Assembly (NCBI GenBank): GCA_027297085.1
Contig: JAPUIL010000117.1
Coordinates: 1 to 22,850, forward strand
DNA length: 22,850 nt
Origin: Verrucomicrobiota bacterium
GTDB lineage: Bacteria > Verrucomicrobiota > Verrucomicrobiia > Opitutales > UBA2995
Direction: 5' to 3'
Made by a program: the position numbers and the translations under genes. Below the pieces are notes generated by a model. That model was not told the origin of the DNA, searched no databases, and saw nothing but the letters and a program-made list of their open reading frames with translations. Of the stretch, positions 17,469-22,850 are shown one piece after another; the first letter of the stretch is position 1; the number at the start of each line of letters is the position of its first letter.

Positions 17469-18254
17469 ATGCAGTTCTTAAGAAAACGACTAGCTCGCTT
17501 CCCATTCCTGGAAAGCCAAATTAAGTCTCTTTATTGGAGTCTACAAGGAATACCTCAAGTGTCTTGTTCTGCGATAACCAAGGAACTTATATGTGAGTGT
17601 GTTGGTAAACAAAATCCCACGATTCTAGAGATTGGCTGCAATGACGGGGGTCACACCCTTTGGTTTCTTAAGATGTTTGAAAATCCAAAAATTTATTGTT
17701 TTGAACCTGATCCGAGGCCAATAGCTCGATTCAAAACGAAATTTGGTCAGCGTCCTAACGTGAAACTCTTTGAGATGGCTTTATGTGACCGTAACGGTGA
17801 AATCACGTTTTATCAAAGCGATGGTCATAAGGCCGAAGCAATGCTTGAAAGCTGGGATTTATCAGGCTCAATTAGACAACCGAAGGAACATCTCACTGCT
17901 AATCCGTGGGTCACATTTGAGCAGAGTATAACCGTTGAGTCAGCAACTCTAGATACATGGTGTAACGAACATGGGATAGAGGATATCGATTTCATTTGGA
18001 TGGATGTTCAAGGTGCCGAGATTGATGTCTTTAGAGGTGGCAAGAATGCTTTCTGTAAGACACGCTTTGTATATACCGAATACAGCAACAAAGAATTATA
18101 TAAGGGTCAGCATACATTGAAGCAATTACTACGGCAATTAAGACATTTCGAAGTTTTGATTAGATATTCTAACGACATGCTCCTTAGGAACAAGAAATTC
18201 GCATTTGCACCCAACAAGGCGCTGCAGGGGATGCTCTCAAACTCGCACCGCTAA
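17469..18254 (+). CDS. FkbM-family SAM-dependent methyltransferase
   Basis: This 261-residue protein has a class I methyltransferase core: motif I ILEIGCNDGGHT (52-63), the acidic loop CFEPDPRP (77-84), the downstream segment EMALCDRNGEITFY, and the FkbM signature FIWMDVQGAEIDVFRGG. FkbM enzymes usually O-methylate sugars or secondary metabolites. The acceptor here is unknown. Base composition is visibly more AT-rich than the neighbouring genes, suggesting separate acquisition. The ATG has no ribosome binding site; it follows the attC-like sequence by about 20 nt. It is not in an obvious operon. Confidence 0.88.
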   Translation: MQFLRKRLARFPFLESQIKSLYWSLQGIPQVSCSAITKELICECVGKQNPTILEIGCNDGGHTLWFLKMFENPKIYCFEPDPRPIARFKTKFGQRPNVKLFEMALCDRNGEITFYQSDGHKAEAMLESWDLSGSIRQPKEHLTANPWVTFEQSITVESATLDTWCNEHGIEDIDFIWMDVQGAEIDVFRGGKNAFCKTRFVYTEYSNKELYKGQHTLKQLLRQLRHFEVLIRYSNDMLLRNKKFAFAPNKALQGMLSNSHR

Positions 18255-18303
18255 GTTAAGTTTTTAGGCAAAGTGAAAAATACACAGTAGGGCCGGGATC
18301 GCG

Positions 18304-18429
18304 TTGCGTAGATCTTGTGCTGGGATAGGTACGCTTTTACTCGTGGGAATTATTCTGCTTGTCCTGGCTGCGAACTTCGTATCTGAAGAAATATCGCTTG
18401 CTCGATTCATCGCTAAGACATTAGGCTAA
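18304..18429 (+). CDS. Possible 41-residue single-span membrane peptide (TTG start)
   Basis: A short frame begins with TTG at 18304 and ends at TAA 18427-18429. It encodes a basic start (RRSC), one hydrophobic span (IGTLLLVGIILLVLAANFV) and an amphipathic tail. The rare start codon, lack of a ribosome binding site and lack of a family make this only a candidate. It fills most of the gap between the FkbM gene and the next flavoprotein gene. Confidence 0.22.
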   Translation: MRRSCAGIGTLLLVGIILLVLAANFVSEEISLARFIAKTLG

Positions 18430-18442
18430 CAGTGAATCAATA

Positions 18443-19555
18443 ATGAAAGATCACCATAGAAGAAACTCTCTTAAGGGAATCGCGATCAGAGAAGGCAATG
18501 TCGATCTGAAAGGGTGTGAGGCTCAAAGTCGCTCAAATCCTTCCCCACGCCATTTCTCACCTGTCCGGGTGTCTAAAGATCGAATCATACGGAGGTTAGC
18601 GGGTGTGCGGCCTTACCGCCCAGAGGGCTTCGTCGTAAAACGGGAACAGTTCGAGGAAAAAGTGGTAGTGCACAACTATGGACACGGAGGTGGAGGACTA
18701 TCTCTTTCGTGGGGAACCGCTCACCTTGCGATGGAAGAGGCTCTCGCGGCAGGAGGTAGTAGCTGTGCAGTTCTCGGCTGCGGTGCTGTCGGTCTGGCTA
18801 CTGCAATTCTCATGCAAAAGAAGGGATGGAAGGTAACGATATATGCTAAGGACCTACCACCAGAAACGACCTCGAACGTCGCCGGAGGTCAGTGGACACC
18901 GACTTCCGTTTACTCGCCCGATGAGGTAACACCAGCCTTTCGGATACAGTTTTGTCGGGCGTCCAGGCTTGCTTACGGATACTTTCAAGCTCTCGTTGGC
19001 GACTACTACGGTGTTCGCTGGACGGAGAACTTTTGGTTCGAAGACAAACCATTTGAGCTTCCGGACTTCTTCGCTGAACTCTCCGATCTGTACCAGGACC
19101 TCCGTGAAGTGTCACCTGAAGAACATCCGTTTCCGCGGCGCTATGGTTACCGTTTCACAACTCCGCAAATCGAAACTCCACACTATTTGAATGCGATATT
19201 ACGTGACTACCGGTGTGCTGGCGGGAACATAGTAGTGAAAACGTTTCACGAGCCAGCGGACCTAAGAGTTCTGCCGGAGGCGGTAGTTATAAATTGCACC
19301 GGACTCGGTTCCAAGACCCTTTTTGACGACTCGACGCTTCGTCCAGTCAAGGGACAACTTACCTTCCTTCAGCCACAGCCGGAGATAGACTACATTCTGA
19401 CTGCCGATCAGGCACAGCTTTACATGATGCCCCGGCGGGACGGTATTCTCCTTGGTGGATCTTTCGAGGATGATGTTTCAGATCTTCAACCTACCGCTGA
19501 GTTTGAAGAGCGGGTAATCGCAGGTCATAGGGAGTTGTTCAACGCTTTGGAATGA
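18443..19555 (+). CDS. D-amino-acid-oxidase-like FAD oxidoreductase with permuted domain order
   Basis: This 370-residue protein carries the hallmark elements of D-amino-acid oxidases in a rearranged order. The segment that normally ends DAAO, GVRPYRP (54-60) followed by HNYGHGGGGLSLSWG (77-91), lies at the N-terminus. The FAD-binding Rossmann motif, normally at residue ~5, comes after it (AVLGCGAVGLATA, 109-121), then TTSNVAGGQW (142-151), PVKGQL (301-306) and MPRRDGILLGGS (329-340). The chain stops just where the usual C-terminal segment would begin. Oxidation of an amino or imino acid is likely; substrate unknown. The first ~45 residues are basic and poorly structured, so the true start may be further in. 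No signal peptide is evident. Confidence 0.8.
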   Translation: MKDHHRRNSLKGIAIREGNVDLKGCEAQSRSNPSPRHFSPVRVSKDRIIRRLAGVRPYRPEGFVVKREQFEEKVVVHNYGHGGGGLSLSWGTAHLAMEEALAAGGSSCAVLGCGAVGLATAILMQKKGWKVTIYAKDLPPETTSNVAGGQWTPTSVYSPDEVTPAFRIQFCRASRLAYGYFQALVGDYYGVRWTENFWFEDKPFELPDFFAELSDLYQDLREVSPEEHPFPRRYGYRFTTPQIETPHYLNAILRDYRCAGGNIVVKTFHEPADLRVLPEAVVINCTGLGSKTLFDDSTLRPVKGQLTFLQPQPEIDYILTADQAQLYMMPRRDGILLGGSFEDDVSDLQPTAEFEERVIAGHRELFNALE

Positions 19556-19643
19556 GGGTAATCAAACTTGAATTTCGACATGCTCAGCCGAGAAAGATGA
19601 AAGGAGATGGGGTATTAGCTTTGCCTCTATTAAAAATCATTGG

Positions 19644-20831
19644 ATGATAGTACGCGCTATGATGTATCTGAGCCGAACCATTCTCACTACAATTGTTTTG
19701 CTTTTTCTTTCATCGATTGGCCATGCGGCCATGCCGTCCGTCGAAGTGGAAAAGGGCATCGAATCGCACGATCGTGCACTGCATATCCTCGACGGTTTTA
19801 TGCGCGACCCATACATAATCCTGGCGCCAGATGGATATTACTACCTGACAGGTACGACTGGCGGTATTCCCGAGGGGTATGATATTCTGAATGTCGGACT
19901 GAAGCCGAAATTGATCGATCCATGGAAAATGCGCGTCTGGCGCAGTAAGGATCTGGTTCGTTGGGACAGCTACGGCTCACCTTACACGCAGCTAGATAAC
20001 TATTGGTCAACCGTGGAGGAAATGCCTGAAGACAGTGAAAAGCGGGGAAAGCAGTCAGGGCAGTCTTCCGCGAAAACACCAAAAAAGATGTGGCAGACCA
20101 TCCCACAGGACCAGTGGCGGCTTTGGGCTCCGGAGTTACACCTGATCAATGGGAAATGGGTAATTATCCACACAACACCGAGCCCGTTAAAGGGGATGGC
20201 CAACCTGGCGGTAACTGCAGGAGACCAGCTGGAAGGACCCTACACTTATCCGATGGGCATGGATATGTTCAGCAAGCACGACCCGTCTATATTTCAGGAT
20301 GATGACGGAACCGTCTGGATGGTCTGGAAAGTCGGCACCATTGCTCTACTGAATTCAGGTCTGAATGGTTTTGCGGGCGAGTCGATTGATATCGGACCTT
20401 CCAATCGGATTATGGGTCACGAAGGAGCGCTCATCAAAAAAATCGGTTCCAAGTATGTCCTTTTTGGTACGGCATGGTCGACCGATAAAGGGCGGGTTGG
20501 AAATTATAACCTTTATTACTGTACGGCTGATACATTGACGGGACCCTATGGCGAACGAAAATTCGCCGGTCGCTTCCTGGGCCATGGTTTTCCGTTTCAA
20601 GACAAGCTGGGCCGGTGGTGGTGCACGGCGTTCTATAACGGCAATATTCCGCCGATCTCTCGCGAAGACCTCAAAAAACGTCCACTGCCGGACACCGCTT
20701 ATACGATTAATAAGATGGGGACTACCATCGTTCCGCTTGAAGTGAAAATTTTGGACGACGGTGATGTATCCATTCGGGCCAAAGATCCGGCCTATGCAAC
20801 GCCAGGTCCGGATGAGGTGCAGCAGTTCTGA
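19644..20831 (+). CDS. Secreted glycoside hydrolase, GH43-like five-bladed beta-propeller
   Basis: A signal peptide (about 1-29, ending IGHAA) precedes a GH43/clan F-type propeller. The expected catalytic triad can be placed: general base Asp55 in FMRDPYI, pKa modulator Asp213 in SKHDPSIFQDDDG, and general acid Glu260 in MGHEGALIKK. The WAPELH motif (161-166) and repeated blade strands (DGYYYLTGTT, GTVWMVW, SKYVLFGTAW) support this. GH43 and relatives cleave arabinose, xylose or galactose linkages in plant and algal polysaccharides; specificity is not readable. A Ser/Lys/Gln-rich insertion lies at about 130-150. ATGs at codons 1, 6 and 7 are all possible starts. The next gene begins 12 nt downstream. 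Confidence 0.85.
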   Translation: MIVRAMMYLSRTILTTIVLLFLSSIGHAAMPSVEVEKGIESHDRALHILDGFMRDPYIILAPDGYYYLTGTTGGIPEGYDILNVGLKPKLIDPWKMRVWRSKDLVRWDSYGSPYTQLDNYWSTVEEMPEDSEKRGKQSGQSSAKTPKKMWQTIPQDQWRLWAPELHLINGKWVIIHTTPSPLKGMANLAVTAGDQLEGPYTYPMGMDMFSKHDPSIFQDDDGTVWMVWKVGTIALLNSGLNGFAGESIDIGPSNRIMGHEGALIKKIGSKYVLFGTAWSTDKGRVGNYNLYYCTADTLTGPYGERKFAGRFLGHGFPFQDKLGRWWCTAFYNGNIPPISREDLKKRPLPDTAYTINKMGTTIVPLEVKILDDGDVSIRAKDPAYATPGPDEVQQF

Positions 20832-20842
20832 AGCCGGTGTAA

Positions 20843-21268
20843 ATGCTCAACAACGTAAAAAGGTTTTACCAAGAGATTTTGGACTATGGAAAAAGAGATA
20901 TACTCTCTGAGATATGTCATCCCGATTTTACTTTTCGAGGTTCACTTGGCATTGAAAAAACCGGACATGATGAATTTTGGGACTACGTATTACTGGTCAA
21001 ATCTGGATTGTCCGGATACTTTTGTGATATAGAAGAAGCTGTGTCAGAAAGAAACAAGGTGTTTGCAAAAATGCGTTTTGGTGGCATCCGCACAGGACGC
21101 TTTATGGATTTCGATCCGACCGGCTTGAAAGTATCTTGGAGAGGAAGTGCTTTATTTACCTTCAGAGAAGATGGAATATCTGATCTTTGGGTTCTCGGGG
21201 ATGTGCACTCCTTACTCAATACTCTAGCGCAAAACCAAGCCGAATATGCCAGAAATGGCGACAGTTAA
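20843..21268 (+). CDS. SnoaL-like / NTF2-fold small protein
   Basis: This 141-residue protein has the alpha-plus-beta pattern of the SnoaL-like superfamily. An N-terminal helix (NNVKRFYQEILDYG) is followed by CHPDFTFRGSLGIEKTGHDEFWDYV, then strands VFAKMRFGGIRTG and VSWRGSALFTFREDGISDLWVLGD. The final strand and short helix complete the cone-shaped pocket. Members include polyketide cyclases and many proteins of unknown function that bind small ligands. It starts 12 nt after the GH43 gene and is likely cotranscribed with it, but no functional link is evident. Confidence 0.75.
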   Translation: MLNNVKRFYQEILDYGKRDILSEICHPDFTFRGSLGIEKTGHDEFWDYVLLVKSGLSGYFCDIEEAVSERNKVFAKMRFGGIRTGRFMDFDPTGLKVSWRGSALFTFREDGISDLWVLGDVHSLLNTLAQNQAEYARNGDS

Positions 21269-21316
21269 GTTGAGCCGTCTGCCTTCTTAGCCAAGGCTGC
21301 GCTGGACACACGCGCA

Positions 21317-22048
21317 ATGATTGGTAATCAGTTTGCTATGACCAAATCTGAGGTTATTGCGCTATTGAAAGCGAATCAGGATGATCGCGGTATTAAAAAT
21401 TGGAACAAACTCGGTGCGGAGACAGGAGGCCTGAAGAGTTTCGGCATCGGCCTCACTCAACTTCGAAAGCTGGGCAAAAAAGTCGGCCGTGATCATAAAT
21501 TGGCGCTGCAGCTATGGAGGACCGACAACCATGAGGCCAAGATCCTCGGTTTGTTGATTGATGAGCCAAAAAAGCTCACACGAAAACAAGTGGAAGAGCA
21601 GGTGGAGGAAGTTGGCATCGGTTCGCTGGCCCATGTGTTCAGCTCCTGCGACGCGACCTTACCCAAGGCAGCATTCGCCTTCGATCTCGCCCGGGATTGG
21701 ATCAAAAACAAACACGACCTGCGGCGCCGGTGCGGCTACGGTTTGATCTACGAGTTGTCGAAAGACAAGCGGAACAAAGAGCTTACAGACGAATTCTTTC
21801 TCGATCTCCTAGAGCACATCCGCGAAGAAATTGAGACCGAGGAGAATTGGGTGCGCTTATCGATGGGCGGCGCGCTAATTGGCATAGGTAAACGCAATAA
21901 AAAACTGAACCGGGCTACGATCAAGATTGCCAAAGCGATCGGCCCAATAGATTTCAACGAGGGCGGCAAGCATTTTGAACCCATGGACATCCTAAAGCAT
22001 CTCAACAGCGACTACTTAAAGAAAAAACTCGGGCTGAGTTTTGCTTAA
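21317..22048 (+). CDS. DNA alkylation repair protein, AlkD-like HEAT-repeat family
   Basis: This 243-residue, lysine-rich, all-helical protein matches the DNA alkylation repair (AlkD-type) superfamily: VGRDHKLALQLWRTDNHEAKILGLLIDEP, a central helix pair ending WIKNKHDLRRRCGYGLIYEL-like, and a C-terminal helical repeat with WVRLSMGGALIGIGKRN. AlkD-type proteins excise bulky or cationic alkylated bases without base flipping. This branch is divergent and its glycosylase activity is not assured. The ATG at 21338 (MTKSEVIALLK) is a more typical family start than the first ATG. It is followed after 35 nt by a methyltransferase gene on the same strand. Confidence 0.8.
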   Translation: MIGNQFAMTKSEVIALLKANQDDRGIKNWNKLGAETGGLKSFGIGLTQLRKLGKKVGRDHKLALQLWRTDNHEAKILGLLIDEPKKLTRKQVEEQVEEVGIGSLAHVFSSCDATLPKAAFAFDLARDWIKNKHDLRRRCGYGLIYELSKDKRNKELTDEFFLDLLEHIREEIETEENWVRLSMGGALIGIGKRNKKLNRATIKIAKAIGPIDFNEGGKHFEPMDILKHLNSDYLKKKLGLSFA

Positions 22049-22083
22049 CCGCGGCTATAAACTATTGAATAAAAAATCGATCG

Positions 22084-22850
22084 ATGGACAAACGAACCGA
22101 CAAGAAATTCTTCGATGAAGACGGCTTCTATCAGTTTGTAGTATCGTCCAATGTCCTTTTACACAAGGAAGCTGTAGAATTTGGTCGGACTGCTGTAGAT
22201 TCCTTGATCCGGAGGATTGAGCCAAAGCAAGACCTGGAAATTCTCGATCTCGCCTGTGGCGGATCACCTGTAATCATCAATGAGATTATGTCTGGGTTCC
22301 CGGATGTGAGCTTTCGCTACACCGGTATTGACATCAATCCCGGGCAGGTCAAAAGCGCGAGTTCAGTTTTCCAGTTTTCTGACAACGTACTGCAGAAATG
22401 CATCATAGAAGGAAACGCCTGGGACTTCCCTGAGTCCGTTTCGCGTTCGAAGTATCACCTCATATTCACCGGATTAAATCTACATCACGGAACTCCAAGC
22501 GAGCTCTTCGTCCTGTTCAAACAAGCGCTTCAGGTTCTTCGCCCAGATGGGATATTTCTTAATCATGATCTCTACCGGCCAGCCGATAGAATTTACGTTC
22601 ATCGTCCTGACCAGAACCCAAACGATGAAACCGAATCCTACCTCATGATTCCTCAGTCGGTCGTGGAGTCTTCCGGCCCTCCGAATTTTGAATTTGGAGG
22701 AGTTTCACTTGATCGAATCGGAGAAGACGATTGGCGCCTGGATTTACTCGAAAAGCTTCGACGAATACTTTCGAACAGAGGAGGTGACGAAGTTGGAATA
22801 AACGAAGCCTGTGCTCATATGTACGCAAAAGACTTCGCCCTCTCTACCAG
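22084..22850 (+). CDS. Class I SAM-dependent methyltransferase (3' end beyond window)
   Basis: The frame opens with ATG at 22084 (MDKRTDKKFFDEDGFYQFV) and stays open to the window edge, giving about 255 residues. Motif I is EILDLACGGSP (about 56-66). An acidic residue after YTGIDINPGQ marks the ribose contact, and a post-I region LIFTGLNLHHG and GIFLNHDLYRP are typical of a methyltransferase core. The acceptor is unknown. The C-terminus is missing because the window ends, not because of any break in the gene. Confidence 0.85.
   Translation, partial: MDKRTDKKFFDEDGFYQFVVSSNVLLHKEAVEFGRTAVDSLIRRIEPKQDLEILDLACGGSPVIINEIMSGFPDVSFRYTGIDINPGQVKSASSVFQFSDNVLQKCIIEGNAWDFPESVSRSKYHLIFTGLNLHHGTPSELFVLFKQALQVLRPDGIFLNHDLYRPADRIYVHRPDQNPNDETESYLMIPQSVVESSGPPNFEFGGVSLDRIGEDDWRLDLLEKLRRILSNRGGDEVGINEACAHMYAKDFALST

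Overview
The window appears to come from a Gram-negative environmental bacterium of about 50% GC. Several proteins carry Sec or twin-arginine signals, there is a sodium:solute symporter and a secreted GH43 enzyme, and most genes lack a well-placed Shine-Dalgarno sequence. The gene repertoire fits the PVC superphylum, with Verrucomicrobiota as my best guess. No rRNA or other phylogenetic marker is present, so this assignment is tentative.

Region 1 (25-7730, minus strand) is a thiamine biosynthesis operon. In transcription order it reads: TPP riboswitch, thiC, thiS, a tenI/thiE-like gene, thiE, thiG, thiH, thiF (fused to a rhodanese domain), thiD. It covers the HMP branch (ThiC, ThiD), the thiazole branch (ThiS, ThiF, ThiG, ThiH, TenI-like) and the coupling step (ThiE). 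The genes abut or overlap, except for a structured spacer of about 220 bp between thiH and thiF.

Region 2 (7731-17201, plus strand) looks catabolic and envelope-associated. It starts with a SolA/monomeric sarcosine oxidase-type flavoenzyme and a Tat-signal cysteine hydrolase of the isochorismatase fold. A tight cluster follows: a secreted CehA/McbA-type PHP metallohydrolase, an SSS symporter, a 43-residue single-span membrane protein, a secreted M20 amidohydrolase, and a secreted protein with two NIPSNAP-like repeats. The spacers hold a 157-bp element with perfect 15-bp terminal inverted repeats around a nested palindrome, and two copies of a GCAGAGGCGC-type intergenic repeat. A plausible joint role is hydrolysis of an amide-, ester- or carbamate-bearing compound in the periplasm with sodium-driven uptake of the product; the substrate cannot be read from sequence.

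Region 3 (17202-22850, plus strand) is a mixed accessory stretch: a small orphan reading frame followed by a weak attC-like site, an AT-rich FkbM methyltransferase, a circularly permuted D-amino-acid-oxidase-like flavoprotein, a secreted GH43 enzyme, a SnoaL-like protein, an AlkD-type DNA alkylation repair protein, and a class I SAM methyltransferase cut off by the window end.

I found no tRNA, rRNA, CRISPR array, transposase gene or intact prophage.
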